Shown piece after piece: positions 1 through 8,142 of a DNA stretch of 64,000 nt. The DNA is from Helicobacter sp. Its GTDB lineage: Bacteria > Campylobacterota > Campylobacteria > Campylobacterales > Helicobacteraceae. The stretch covers positions 1 to 64,000 of the forward strand of contig JAFLSC010000001.1 of assembly GCA_022511145.1 (NCBI GenBank). Direction: 5' to 3'. Each line of letters opens with the position of its first letter. Within the stretch, counting starts at the first letter, position 1. The notes below the pieces were generated by a model, which saw only the letters and a program-made list of their open reading frames with translations, had not been told where the DNA came from and did no database searches. The translations under genes were made by a program, and so were the position numbers.

Positions 1-907
1 CTTGTCCAAGCTTATTATCCTCATAGCTTAACCACGCACCGCTTTTATCAACAATATCAAGTTTAACGCCATAATCAATCAATTCTCCCTCTTTGCTGAT
101 TCCCTCACCAAACATAATATCAAATTCTGCTCCCCTAAAAGGAGGTGCTACTTTATTTTTAACCACTTTGGCTTTAACGCGATTACCGATATTTTGTTCG
201 CCTTGCTTGAGTGTTGCAATTCTGCGGACATCAATACGGACACTCGCATAAAATTTTAAGGCATTTCCTCCTGTGGTTGTTTCAGGACTTCCATAGCCTA
301 TTACGCCGATTTTCATACGGATTTGATTGATAAAAATCACGGTGGTATTCATTTTATGAGTAATACCAGTAATTTTTCTTAAAGCTTGACTCATTAATCG
401 AGCTTGTAAGCCCATATGAGAATCTCCCATATCACCTTCAATCTCACTTTTAGGTGTAAGAGCAGCAACCGAGTCAATAATCACTAAATCCACTCCACCG
501 CTACGCGTTAGGGTTTCTAAAATCTCTAAGGCTTGCTCACCAAAATCCGGTTGAGAAACAAGTAGATTTTCAACATCAACACCTAATCTCTTAGCATAGG
601 AAACATCAAGAGCGTGTTCGGCATCAATAAAGGCACAGATTCCGCCATTTTTTTGGCATTCTGCTACTACTTGCAAAGCGAGGGTGGTTTTCCCTGAACT
701 TTCTGGACCATAGATTTCAATAATCCTACCTTTAGGGACACCACCGATTCCTAAGGCAATATCAAGCCCTAAAGAACCTGTGCTAATGGCATCAATTTTT
801 TCAACAGGTTTATCGCCAAGCCGTATTAAGGCTCCCTTACCAAATGCTTTATCAATTTGTTTGATTGCAAGTTCTATTGCTTTTTGTTTGTTTTCATCTA
901 ATGCCAT
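1..907 (-). CDS. recA: Recombinase RecA, C-terminal end cut off by the window
   Basis: RecA forms ATP-dependent filaments on single-stranded DNA, drives strand exchange and triggers LexA-type self-cleavage where LexA exists. The reverse strand translates without interruption for about 302 residues starting [14 protein letters not shown]. The Walker A motif GPESSGKT lies near residue 67, Walker B is in [12 protein letters not shown], and the L2-region sequence [12 protein letters not shown] follows. The start ATG at 905-907 has an AGGAG Shine-Dalgarno upstream. The last 40 or so residues of a normal-length RecA lie outside the window. It points away from the tRNA genes. Identification is certain from motif order. 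Confidence 0.98.
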   Translation of the reverse strand, partial: MALDENKQKAIELAIKQIDKAFGKGALIRLGDKPVEKIDAISTGSLGLDIALGIGGVPKGRIIEIYGPESSGKTTLALQVVAECQKNGGICAFIDAEHALDVSYAKRLGVDVENLLVSQPDFGEQALEILETLTRSGGVDLVIIDSVAALTPKSEIEGDMGDSHMGLQARLMSQALRKITGITHKMNTTVIFINQIRMKIGVIGYGSPETTTGGNALKFYASVRIDVRRIATLKQGEQNIGNRVKAKVVKNKVAPPFRGAEFDIMFGEGISKEGELIDYGVKLDIVDKSGAWLSYEDNKLGQ

Positions 908-933
908 TTTTTCTCCTAAAAATAAATCTTAAT

Positions 934-939
934 ATTGTA
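934..939 (-). promoter_or_regulatory. Likely -10 element of recA
   Basis: The minus strand reads TACAAT about 27 bases before the recA start codon, followed by an A/T-rich leader and the ribosome binding site. No -35 match is evident, which is usual for Campylobacterota housekeeping promoters. No LexA-type palindrome was seen. Confidence 0.5.
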
Positions 940-1018
940 TCAAAAAAAATTAAAACTAAATTTACAAATCTAAGATTTTGTTTTTAAAGATGAGGATAAA
1001 AAAGAATTTTTAAAGATT

Positions 1019-1095
<77 letters not shown>

Positions 1096-1134
1096 ATAAA
1101 GATGATTTTTGTAAAAAATTGAAGATTCAAGTAG

Positions 1135-1209
1135 TGGCTGGGGTACAAGGATTCGAACCTCGGAATGTCTGGACCAAAACCAGATGCCTTACCACTTGGC
1201 GATACCCCA
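1135..1209 (-). tRNA. tRNA-Gln (anticodon TTG)
   Basis: The reverse complement is a 75-base tRNA with encoded CCA. The acceptor stem TGGGGTA pairs with TACCCCA. The anticodon loop is TTTTGGT inside the stem CTGG/CCAG, giving anticodon UUG. The T arm has GGTTCGAATCC. It lies 39 bases upstream of the initiator tRNA on the same strand, so the two probably share a transcript. Confidence 0.95.
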
Positions 1210-1356
1210 ATTTTTGAAACTGAAATTATATTAATTTTTAGTAGGTTTGTCAAGGAAACTTTTTATCCACTATTTTAAGTATTTCTTTGAGTTTGGATTG
1301 TTTGGGAATCCTAGTTTAGAATAAATTTTTAGGAGTAAAATTAAGTAAGCATTAGT

Positions 1357-1362
1357 TATACT
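1357..1362 (+). promoter_or_regulatory. Likely -10 element of ribB
   Basis: TATACT sits 32 bases before the ATG of the riboflavin gene in an A/T-rich stretch without a clear -35. No FMN riboswitch (RFN element) is seen in the 185 bases between tRNA-Gln and the gene. Confidence 0.5.
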
Positions 1363-1394
1363 TTTATTTTTAAAATTTTTATTCAAGGTTACTA

Positions 1395-2429
1395 ATGGCA
1401 CAGCAAGAAGAGACAATCTTAAGGGTAGAAGAAGCAATAAAAGCTATTAAGCAAGGTGAAATGATTATTATTATGGATGATGAGAATAGAGAAAATGAGG
1501 GAGATTTGGTGTATGCGGGGATTTTTAGTACCCCACAAAAAGTGAATTTTATGGCTCAAGAGGCAAGAGGGCTGATTTGTGTCTCTATTACTAAAGAGAT
1601 AGCACAAAAATTGGATTTGCCTCCAATGGTGAGTCAAAATAGCTCTAATTATGAGACAGCTTTCACGGTCTCTATTGATGCTAAAGTCGCTAAAACAGGT
1701 ATTTCTGCTTATGAGAGAGATTTAACAATCAATTTAATGTGTCGCCCTAATGCTCAACCTGATGATTTTGTGCGTCCCGGGCATATTTTCCCTTTGATTG
1801 CCAAAGAAGGAGGAGTGCTAGAGCGAATGGGGCACACAGAAGCAAGCGTGGATATTTGTAAATTAGCGGGTTTAAAGCCTGTGAGTGTGATTTGTGAAAT
1901 TATGAAAAAAGATGGTTTAATGCCCGGAAGAGGGGATAAATTCCTTACAGAATTTGCCAAAAAACACCATCTCAAAATTTTATATGTCTCTGATTTGATT
2001 TATTATCGGTTGCAGTTTGATAGGCTTATTAGTGTCGTTAGCACTCAAGAGATAGAGTTTTTTGATACTAAAGTCAAAAAAATAGATTTTAAAGACCATC
2101 TTCAAAGGATTCATAGTGTGCTTGTTTTTGGAGATTTTAAAATCCCTGCTGTGAAATTTCATCTCATCGGCGAAGATTTTGCACTTTTGCAAAATAGCGT
2201 GAAATTTAAATCTCTCATACAAGCCATTGAGATTTTAAAGCAAGAAGGTGGGTATTTGATTTTTATGCAAGGGGATAAGAATAATGATATTAAGGGATTG
2301 GGGATTGGAGCACAGATATTAAAAAATCTAGGGGTTGGGGATTTTAAATTGCTAAGTAGTTCTAATGAGCGTGAATATGGCATTCTAAATGGTTTTAATC
2401 TTAAGATTTTAGAAATGCTTAAAGTCTAA
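1395..2429 (+). CDS. ribB: 3,4-dihydroxy-2-butanone 4-phosphate synthase with decayed GTP cyclohydrolase II-like tail
   Basis: Riboflavin synthesis: converts ribulose 5-phosphate to 3,4-dihydroxy-2-butanone 4-phosphate plus formate. The N-terminal domain (about residues 8-205) is typical, with the acidic metal-binding loop DDENRENEGDL, ISAYERDLTI, RPGHIFPL and the RMGHTEASVD block. The C-terminal 130 residues resemble RibA only at the end (GLGIGAQILKNLGV ... YGILNGFNL). They lack the zinc-binding cysteines and the HSECLTGD motif; this segment contains no cysteine at all. The protein is therefore annotated RibB rather than bifunctional RibBA, and a separate ribA should exist elsewhere. Related epsilon-proteobacterial proteins have the same layout. 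The gene runs towards 2437-3039. Confidence 0.93.
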   Translation: MAQQEETILRVEEAIKAIKQGEMIIIMDDENRENEGDLVYAGIFSTPQKVNFMAQEARGLICVSITKEIAQKLDLPPMVSQNSSNYETAFTVSIDAKVAKTGISAYERDLTINLMCRPNAQPDDFVRPGHIFPLIAKEGGVLERMGHTEASVDICKLAGLKPVSVICEIMKKDGLMPGRGDKFLTEFAKKHHLKILYVSDLIYYRLQFDRLISVVSTQEIEFFDTKVKKIDFKDHLQRIHSVLVFGDFKIPAVKFHLIGEDFALLQNSVKFKSLIQAIEILKQEGGYLIFMQGDKNNDIKGLGIGAQILKNLGVGDFKLLSSSNEREYGILNGFNLKILEMLKV

Positions 2430-2436
2430 ATCAAAT

Positions 2437-3039
2437 CTAAATATCCATTAAATCGTGGGCATAATACCCACTTTTTAACACCGTATTAAGGTATAAAAGT
2501 CGGCAACTATTTTCCAAAATAGCGATAAGTTTGGAGAGATTTTGTAAATCGCGATGATACACATAAACGCCATAACCGCGTATAATCATAATTTTTTTAC
2601 CACTTTTTTTAAAATAATGATTAATTTCCACATCTGCCCTATCATACCAATTATCATAATCTTTGAGGTTATAAACTTCTAAAGTCCCCAAATAGCGATG
2701 TCCAAAATAATCTTTGGGAGTGATAAAGTTATTTGAGAGTGTATAAACCATTGTATAAGGGGGCATTCCACAGGTAATATATTTTGCACCGGGAATATTT
2801 TGATAAAGCAAAGAATGGATAAAAGCGTCCATACTTGCCTTATTCCAACGATAATCTTTTTTATGATAAAGCTCGATAAAAGATTCTTCATTCAAATTAT
2901 CAAAAATCGCTTCACTTGTATTAATAAGGAATCTATCGCCATCGGTTCTTGTAGAAATTGAGCCGTGAAAAATCCCAAAATAGTTTTTGCGAAACATCGC
3001 AAGGGAAACTTTTTGCATATCTTGGAGAATTTCTTTCAT
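2437..3039 (-). CDS. Class II aldolase/adducin-like protein
   Basis: About 200 residues resembling the class II aldolase/adducin N-terminal fold (fuculose-phosphate aldolase, ribulose-phosphate epimerase and similar). The N-terminal segment FGIFHGSISTR matches the family's glycine-rich N-x-S-x-R phosphate-binding loop, and IIRGYGVYVYHRDL resembles the C-terminal G-x-G-x-x-x-x-G region. The usual two-histidine zinc motif (HxH) is not obvious, so catalytic activity is uncertain. The stop codon of the upstream M23 gene and the start of this gene are adjacent, so the two are almost certainly cotranscribed. Substrate unknown. Confidence 0.7.
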   Translation of the reverse strand: MKEILQDMQKVSLAMFRKNYFGIFHGSISTRTDGDRFLINTSEAIFDNLNEESFIELYHKKDYRWNKASMDAFIHSLLYQNIPGAKYITCGMPPYTMVYTLSNNFITPKDYFGHRYLGTLEVYNLKDYDNWYDRADVEINHYFKKSGKKIMIIRGYGVYVYHRDLQNLSKLIAILENSCRLLYLNTVLKSGYYAHDLMDI

Positions 3040-3942
3040 CTAGTTATCCAAAGCATTCATTTTAGCGATAAAATCAAGCGGGTCGACTTGAGTGCCATTA
3101 ACAAAAAATCCAAAATGCAAATGAGGACCACTCACTCTTCCGCTTGCACCACTTAGTGCAACCAAATCACCTTTTTTGACTTTATCCCCCACTTTAACTT
3201 TAAGCTCACTGCAATGATAATACATACTAAAAATCCCTTCCCCGTGGCTAATAACTACTGAACCACCTGCTAAAAATCTATCTTTAGCAATTACAACAAC
3301 CCCATCATTGCTCGCATAAATAGGCGTCCCAATGGCTGCTCTGAAATCTGTCCCGCCGTGATAACTTTTAATCTCTCCGTTAAACATTCTTGCTGTGCCG
3401 TATTGGCTTGTGATTTTGCTTTCCATAGGCATTACAAAGGGCAATGTCCAGTAACGTTTGGAATCATAACGCGAATAGATTTGATTTGCCTCATCTCTCT
3501 CGCGTTTAATACGCTCTTGGTTTTTGGGATTGGGCTTAACTTTTTCTGTATTGGTAATAGTGATGGTTTCTTTTTTGTAATTTCCATCAACAATTTCTAA
3601 GCTTACTCCTTCACCCAAATTTGCATTTTGTGCTTTGGTGTAGTAATTAATAGGAATAATGGCAATTTTGGTTTTAGAATCTTTGGGGTGAGGCAACCAG
3701 TAAAAAGTCTTTTTGTCAAGTTTTAGAGGCTGCGGATTGGCTTTGGTGGTTTTGGCAATGAAAGTTGTGCCATTATAGGCGGCATTTTCAGCGAGTTTTT
3801 TAGGTTTATCAGAAGTTTTTTGTATTGGCTTTGTTTGGGGTGTAGATTGTGTTTTATTTTGGGTGTTTTCTTGTGCTATGGAGATTTGAGCTAAAAAAAT
3901 ACCCAACAAAAGCAACATTTTGATTTTTAATAAAGGATTCAT
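3040..3942 (-). CDS. Periplasmic M23-family peptidoglycan endopeptidase
   Basis: Zinc metallopeptidase of the LytM/M23 type, expected to cut peptide cross-bridges in peptidoglycan. It has an N-terminal signal peptide (about residues 1-23, ending AQISIAQE), a low-complexity Q/T/K-rich linker, a beta-rich middle domain, and a C-terminal M23 domain (about residues 180-300). The metal ligands are visible: H in YHGGTDFRA with its Asp, and the HLHFG motif near the end. All are intact, so it should be active. Related M23 proteins set cell curvature and helix shape in Helicobacter and Campylobacter (Csd and Pgp families), but I cannot assign this one to a particular member. Divergent from grpE-dnaK, with 266 bases between starts. 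Confidence 0.88.
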   Translation of the reverse strand: MNPLLKIKMLLLLGIFLAQISIAQENTQNKTQSTPQTKPIQKTSDKPKKLAENAAYNGTTFIAKTTKANPQPLKLDKKTFYWLPHPKDSKTKIAIIPINYYTKAQNANLGEGVSLEIVDGNYKKETITITNTEKVKPNPKNQERIKRERDEANQIYSRYDSKRYWTLPFVMPMESKITSQYGTARMFNGEIKSYHGGTDFRAAIGTPIYASNDGVVVIAKDRFLAGGSVVISHGEGIFSMYYHCSELKVKVGDKVKKGDLVALSGASGRVSGPHLHFGFFVNGTQVDPLDFIAKMNALDN

Positions 3943-4096
3943 CTAGGTTTCCTCAAAAAATTAAATTTTAAGACATTATACTTTATTACTTCTTGTTATT
4001 CTCTTTAAGAGTATCAAAAAAATAAAGGTTTAAAGCTTAAAATTTTAATATGAATAAAATAATTCAAATAAATTTAGTTAATTATAATAATAAAAC

Positions 4097-4125
4097 TTGA
4101 CAATATATGACTAAAGTTATATAAT
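4097..4125 (+). promoter_or_regulatory. Consensus sigma-70 promoter of grpE-dnaK
   Basis: TTGACA (4097-4102), a 17-base spacer, then TATAAT (4120-4125): a perfect match to the vegetative consensus at both boxes with optimal spacing. Most promoters of this phylum lack a -35 box, so this is an unusually strong one. Predicted transcription start about 4132, giving a leader near 77 bases. No CIRCE element is present. Confidence 0.8.
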
Positions 4126-4140
4126 TTCACTTGCAATTTC

Positions 4141-4185
4141 AAGAAATTATTGCTAAAATTATGATTTTGGAAGTGATAATTTCTT
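4141..4185 (+). promoter_or_regulatory. 10-bp perfect inverted repeat in the grpE leader
   Basis: AAGAAATTAT (4141-4150) is exactly complementary to ATAATTTCTT (4176-4185), with 25 bases between. It begins about 9 bases after the predicted transcription start and ends 8 bases before the AAGGAG Shine-Dalgarno of grpE. It could be a heat-shock operator, or an A/U-rich RNA hairpin affecting ribosome access. It is not the CIRCE or HAIR consensus. Confidence 0.45.
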
Positions 4186-4208
4186 ATTTTTTAAGGAGTC
4201 AAGCAAAA

Positions 4209-4769
4209 ATGAGTCAAGAAAAAATGCAAGATGAAACTAATAACGAAGAGGGTTTATCTGCACAAGAGGAACAAAGTTGTAAGGAAAATGAGGAAAATGG
4301 AAGCGAAAGTGGAGATTCTCAAATTCTTAAAAATAGAATTAAAGAGTTAGAAGAACAGCAGCTTAGAATCTATGCGGATTTTGAAAACACAAAAAAACGT
4401 TTAATGAGGGAAAAGGACCAAGCCTTAGAATATGCTTATGAGAAAATTGCAAAAGATTTACTCCCAAGTGTTGATACTTTAGAAATTGCTTTAAAAACGA
4501 TTCAAGAAAACGAGGAATGTAATGAGGAAAGTTTTATGAAAATGCAAGAAGGCATCACGCTCACTTTAGATAATCTTTTAAAAGTTCTAGCAAAGCACGG
4601 GATTGAGCCTATTGATGTGAGTGGGGAATTTGACCCTAATTTTCACGATGCAATTATGCAAGTGGAGAGCCAAACGCATAAGAGCGGGGAGATTGTCGCT
4701 CAAATGCAAAAAGGCTATAAATACAAAGAACGCGTTTTGCGACCTTCTATGGTCAGCATAGCAAAATAA
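4209..4769 (+). CDS. grpE: Nucleotide exchange factor GrpE
   Basis: GrpE releases ADP from DnaK and so drives the Hsp70 cycle. The protein is 186 residues: an acidic, low-complexity N terminus (about 1-45), a long coiled coil ([20 protein letters not shown]), and the C-terminal beta-wing domain with [19 protein letters not shown] and [10 protein letters not shown]. The start at 4209 is chosen because AAGGAG lies at 4193-4198; the reading frame is open further upstream but only across the promoter leader. dnaK follows after 22 bases. The usual hrcA partner is not upstream here, unlike in H. pylori and C. jejuni. Confidence 0.95.
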   Translation: MSQEKMQDETNNEEGLSAQEEQSCKENEENGSESGDSQILKNRIKELEEQQLRIYADFENTKKRLMREKDQALEYAYEKIAKDLLPSVDTLEIALKTIQENEECNEESFMKMQEGITLTLDNLLKVLAKHGIEPIDVSGEFDPNFHDAIMQVESQTHKSGEIVAQMQKGYKYKERVLRPSMVSIAK

Positions 4770-4791
4770 ATCTACAAAGAAAGGATAAACA

Positions 4792-6675
4792 ATGGCAAAA
4801 GTAATTGGAATAGATTTAGGAACAACAAATTCTGCGATTGCAGTTTTTGAAGGCAATGAAAGTAAAATTATCACTAATAAAGAAGGAAAAAATACTACTC
4901 CCTCAATCGTAGCTTTTACTGATAAAGGAGAGATTTTAGTAGGGGACCCAGCTAAACGTCAAGCTATCACTAACCCTGAAAAAACAATTTATTCTATTAA
5001 AAGAATTATGGGGCTTATGAGCAATGAAGAAAAAGCTCAAGAGGCAAAAAAACGACTCCCCTATAAAGTAGTTGATAGAAATGGGGCGTGTGCGATTGAG
5101 ATTGCAGGGAAAATTTACACTCCTCAAGAAATTTCTGCAAAAATTTTAATGAAGCTCAAAACTGATGCGGAAAGTTATTTGGGTGAGGAAGTAACAGAGG
5201 CAGTTATTACCGTCCCTGCTTATTTTAATGATGCTCAAAGAAAAGCCACCAAAGAAGCTGGAACGATTGCAGGGCTTAATGTGCTTAGGATTATTAATGA
5301 GCCAACTTCAGCAGCCCTAGCGTATGGTTTGGATAAAAAGCAATCTGAAAAGATTGTGGTTTATGATTTAGGTGGTGGGACATTTGATGTTACAGTGCTT
5401 GAAACCGGTGATAATGTTGTTGAGGTTTTAGCCACAGGAGGAGATGCTTTTTTAGGTGGTGATGATTTTGATAATGCGATTATTGATTGGGCAGCAAAAG
5501 AATTTGAAAATGAAAATGGTATTAATCTTAAAAATGATGTTATGGCACTTCAGAGATTAAAAGAAGCTGCTGAAAATGCTAAGAAAGAATTAAGCTCTGC
5601 TCAAGAGACAGAAATCAATCTCCCCTTTATTACAGCAGATTCTAGTGGTCCTAAGCATTTAGTAAAAAAACTTAGTCGGGCTAAATTTGAAAGTTTGATT
5701 GAGGATTATATCAATCAAACCATTGATAAGATTGGAAATGTGATTGCTGATGCGAGTTTGTCAAAGAGTGATATTGCTGAAGTAGTAATGGTTGGGGGTT
5801 CAACACGGATTCCAAAAGTGCAAGAGAGAGTGAAAGAATTTATCGGAAAAGAGATTAATAAATCTGTTAATCCTGATGAAGTCGTGGCTGTAGGTGCAGC
5901 AATTCAAGGAGGTGTTTTAAAAGGCGATGTTAAAGATGTGCTTTTGCTTGATGTAACACCTTTGAGTTTAGGGATTGAAACTTTGGGCGGTGTAATGACT
6001 AAAGTTATTGAGAGAGGGACAACAATCCCTACCAAAAAATCTCAAATTTTCTCAACAGCTGAAGATAATCAACCTGCCGTTACAATTCAAGTTTTGCAAG
6101 GTGAAAGGGAGTTAGCAAGAGATAACAAAATGCTTGGTAATTTTGAGCTTAGCGGAATCCCTGCTGCCCCTCGCGGTGTGCCACAAATTGAAGTAACTTT
6201 TGATATTGATGCTAATGGGATTTTAACGGTTTCAGCTAAAGATAAAGCAACCAACAAAGCTCAAGAGATTAAAATCACAGGTTCAAGCGGATTATCAGAT
6301 TCCGAAATTGAAAAAATGGTTAAAGATGCCGAACTCAATAAAGAAGAGGATAAAAAGAAAAAAGAAGCCATTGAAGTGCGAAATCAAGCTGATAGTCTCC
6401 TTTACCAAAGCCAAAAAAGCCTTGATGAGATGAAAGATAAGATTGACTCTAGTGATGTTGAAAAAATCCAAAACGCTATCAATGCCTTGCAAGAAACGCT
6501 TAAAAATGACAATGCAAGTAAAGAGGAAATTGAAGCTAAAGTAAAAGAACTCACCGAAGTGAGCCATAAACTTGCTGAAGCAATGTATCAAAAAAATCAA
6601 AATAACCAAAATAATGCGAATCAAGCTAACAATAACAAAAAAGATGATGATGTTATTGACGCGGAAGTTGAATAG
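4792..6675 (+). CDS. dnaK: Molecular chaperone DnaK (Hsp70)
   Basis: Cytosolic Hsp70 that binds exposed hydrophobic peptides in an ATP-controlled manner. 627 residues, normal length. The ATPase domain starts with GIDLGTTNS and contains [25 protein letters not shown] and [14 protein letters not shown]. The substrate-binding domain follows ([13 protein letters not shown]). The helical lid ends in a Q/N-rich tail (about residues 600-618) and the conserved acidic terminus DDVIDAEVE. Shares the grpE transcript. Confidence 0.98.
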   Translation: MAKVIGIDLGTTNSAIAVFEGNESKIITNKEGKNTTPSIVAFTDKGEILVGDPAKRQAITNPEKTIYSIKRIMGLMSNEEKAQEAKKRLPYKVVDRNGACAIEIAGKIYTPQEISAKILMKLKTDAESYLGEEVTEAVITVPAYFNDAQRKATKEAGTIAGLNVLRIINEPTSAALAYGLDKKQSEKIVVYDLGGGTFDVTVLETGDNVVEVLATGGDAFLGGDDFDNAIIDWAAKEFENENGINLKNDVMALQRLKEAAENAKKELSSAQETEINLPFITADSSGPKHLVKKLSRAKFESLIEDYINQTIDKIGNVIADASLSKSDIAEVVMVGGSTRIPKVQERVKEFIGKEINKSVNPDEVVAVGAAIQGGVLKGDVKDVLLLDVTPLSLGIETLGGVMTKVIERGTTIPTKKSQIFSTAEDNQPAVTIQVLQGERELARDNKMLGNFELSGIPAAPRGVPQIEVTFDIDANGILTVSAKDKATNKAQEIKITGSSGLSDSEIEKMVKDAELNKEEDKKKKEAIEVRNQADSLLYQSQKSLDEMKDKIDSSDVEKIQNAINALQETLKNDNASKEEIEAKVKELTEVSHKLAEAMYQKNQNNQNNANQANNNKKDDDVIDAEVE

Positions 6676-6691
6676 CAGAAAGATTGATAAA

Positions 6692-6715
6692 AATTCTCGT
6701 CTTTTGACGAGAATT
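6692..6715. terminator. Hairpin after dnaK
   Basis: AATTCTCGTC, loop TTTT, GACGAGAATT: a perfect 10-bp stem 16 bases after the dnaK stop. On the plus strand it is followed by AAAATTT rather than a clean U-run. Read on the minus strand it is followed by TTTTTATC. Probably ends the grpE-dnaK transcript, or acts in both directions. Confidence 0.6.
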
Positions 6716-6793
6716 AAAATTTAAGCTATAAAGCCTAGATTTTTAGCAAAAATTGCTAAGATTTTTTGGGAGAAATAGACTTAAGGAGCAAAA

Positions 6794-6970
6794 ATGCAAA
6801 ATCTCCAAACTGCAAGAGCCTATGCCAAAAATATACAAAAGGGCGATGAATACGAAAAGCTTGTCGCAAAATATTATCGAGATGAAGGTTATATTGTTTT
6901 TAAAAATAGTTTATTAGGACAACAAGATGGCGGACTTGATTTAATCGCTTTTCATCAAAATCATAAGTAA
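6794..6970 (+). pseudogene. Truncated restriction-endonuclease-like ORF (58 codons)
   Basis: A short reading frame with a strong Shine-Dalgarno (AAGGAG at 6783-6788) starts MQNLQTARAYAKNIQKGDEY. It contains EYEKLVAKYYRDEGYIVF and DGGLDLIAF, the first half of the Mrr/PD-(D/E)xK-type nuclease fold (helix, then the strand with the first catalytic Asp). It stops at TAA immediately after, before the strand that should carry the E/Q-x-K pair, and no continuation is visible in other frames before the terminator at 6994. I read it as a decayed or deleted nuclease gene; a genuine small protein cannot be excluded. Confidence 0.55.
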
Positions 6971-6993
6971 AATCTTAAATCTCATCAATGCAG

Positions 6994-7026
6994 TTTTCTA
7001 GCATAAAAGCTAGAAAATTAATTTTT
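6994..7026 (+). terminator. Rho-independent terminator
   Basis: TTTTCTAGC, loop ATAAAA, GCTAGAAAA forms a 9-bp stem (6994-7017) followed by TTAATTTTTT. It closes plus-strand transcription and abuts the stop codon (7018-7020) of the converging membrane-protein gene. Confidence 0.8.
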
Positions 7027-7887
7027 TATGCGGATTTCCCTAAATTTCAACCAAGCTAAAGCAAATAAAACAATGGATAAAACATTAATCCAAGTATAAA
7101 AATCGTGCCAAGTTGATGGGTCAAGCTCGTTATTAAAAAGTGCCACAATAAAAATGATGAAACAAATTTGGCTTAAAATTTCAGCATATAAACTCCACAT
7201 AAAGAATTTTTCATTGGTAATTTGAGAGACTTTGCGATACCATAAAAAGATTATCAGCAAAGAAGCAATCAAAAGCATAAAAATCAAAATCATCTTAAAA
7301 TAAGGCGGTTGTCCTCCAAACAACATCAAAGCCGCAGATTTAATCATAGAATCAAATAAAATGTTAAAAATGACAGCAATGATAGCACTAAGGATAAAAT
7401 ATTTAAGCGGAGCCTTATCGTTGCTGAGTTTAAACAAAGAAAAGTTCACCCACAAACCTAAAAGACAAGTTAAAATGCCAAAAATATAAAAAGGGGCATT
7501 AGAGGTATTTTTAGCTACATTTTCAGAGTAATCACTTGAAAACACAGAGAACAAAAAATAACAAACAAGGGTTAATAATGCAAAAATCTTCATAGAATGG
7601 ATATTTGGAGCAAAAAGGAATGATTTTGCTTCATTTAAATTCAAAAACACAAATTGACTATCAATGCTTGGTAAATTAGAGGTATTCAAAGCACCAAAAT
7701 TACTTGAAAAACCGGCTTTGTGAATGACAAAAACTTGGACAGCCTTTTCACCAACAATATCAAAATCAACCTCTAAACCTTCAATATTTTGCCCTTCTTT
7801 TAGATTTTTAAGCTCACCCTCTTCATAATAATACCTCTTACCATCATCACCGCTGATAGCACCTAAACCTAAAATTTTACCTTTCAT
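7018..7887 (-). CDS. Six-helix membrane protein with small N-terminal beta (cold-shock-like) domain
   Basis: 289 residues. The soluble N-terminal part (about 1-60, MKGKILGLGAISGDDGKRYY ... GLEVDFDIVGEKAVQVFVI) has the strand pattern and K-G-x-I start of a cold-shock/OB-like domain: in such domains 'GKI..I....G..Y.F...D' is typical. After a linker come six predicted transmembrane helices (about 100-117, 128-150, 158-178, 193-213, 223-247, 257-277). The start at 7887 is preferred over a longer frame because AAGGAG lies 7 bases upstream. Function unknown. An A16 tract lies 71 bases upstream of the start. Single-gene unit, convergent with the nuclease fragment. Confidence 0.7.
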   Translation of the reverse strand: MKGKILGLGAISGDDGKRYYYEEGELKNLKEGQNIEGLEVDFDIVGEKAVQVFVIHKAGFSSNFGALNTSNLPSIDSQFVFLNLNEAKSFLFAPNIHSMKIFALLTLVCYFLFSVFSSDYSENVAKNTSNAPFYIFGILTCLLGLWVNFSLFKLSNDKAPLKYFILSAIIAVIFNILFDSMIKSAALMLFGGQPPYFKMILIFMLLIASLLIIFLWYRKVSQITNEKFFMWSLYAEILSQICFIIFIVALFNNELDPSTWHDFYTWINVLSIVLFALAWLKFREIRIKN

Positions 7888-7957
7888 AAATTCTCCTTTT
7901 GTATAAATTAACAAAAACAAACAATTCTTTGGTTTTGTATTAAAAGCCGAATTTTAC

Positions 7958-7973
7958 AAAAAAAAAAAAAAAA
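7958..7973. repeat. A16 homopolymer tract upstream of the membrane protein
   Basis: Sixteen consecutive A on the plus strand (T16 as read by the minus-strand gene), 71-86 bases upstream of the start at 7887, near the likely promoter. Long poly-A/T tracts in this position vary in length by slipped-strand mispairing in Helicobacter and can tune transcription. Confidence 0.6.
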
Positions 7974-8142
7974 CAAATCAAGCTTAAATTTTATTTTTAA
8001 AAGAAAAAATTAATAATTATTTTTTATGTTATAAAAGTTTTGTTTTAGTTATTTTATTGATTAAAAAGAGCAAACAATTAAAAATACGATTAAAAACTAA
8101 GGGTAGGGTTCTAGAATAGCCCATTGTTTCTTAATTTTTGAT

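Noticed and set aside
3943..4096. CIRCE or HAIR heat-shock operator upstream of grpE
   Set aside because: I looked for TTAGCACTC-type and CTTGAGT-type palindromes on both strands and saw none.
4131..4208. N-terminal extension of GrpE
   Set aside because: The open frame runs through the promoter leader and inverted repeat. The family N terminus and ribosome binding site point to 4209.
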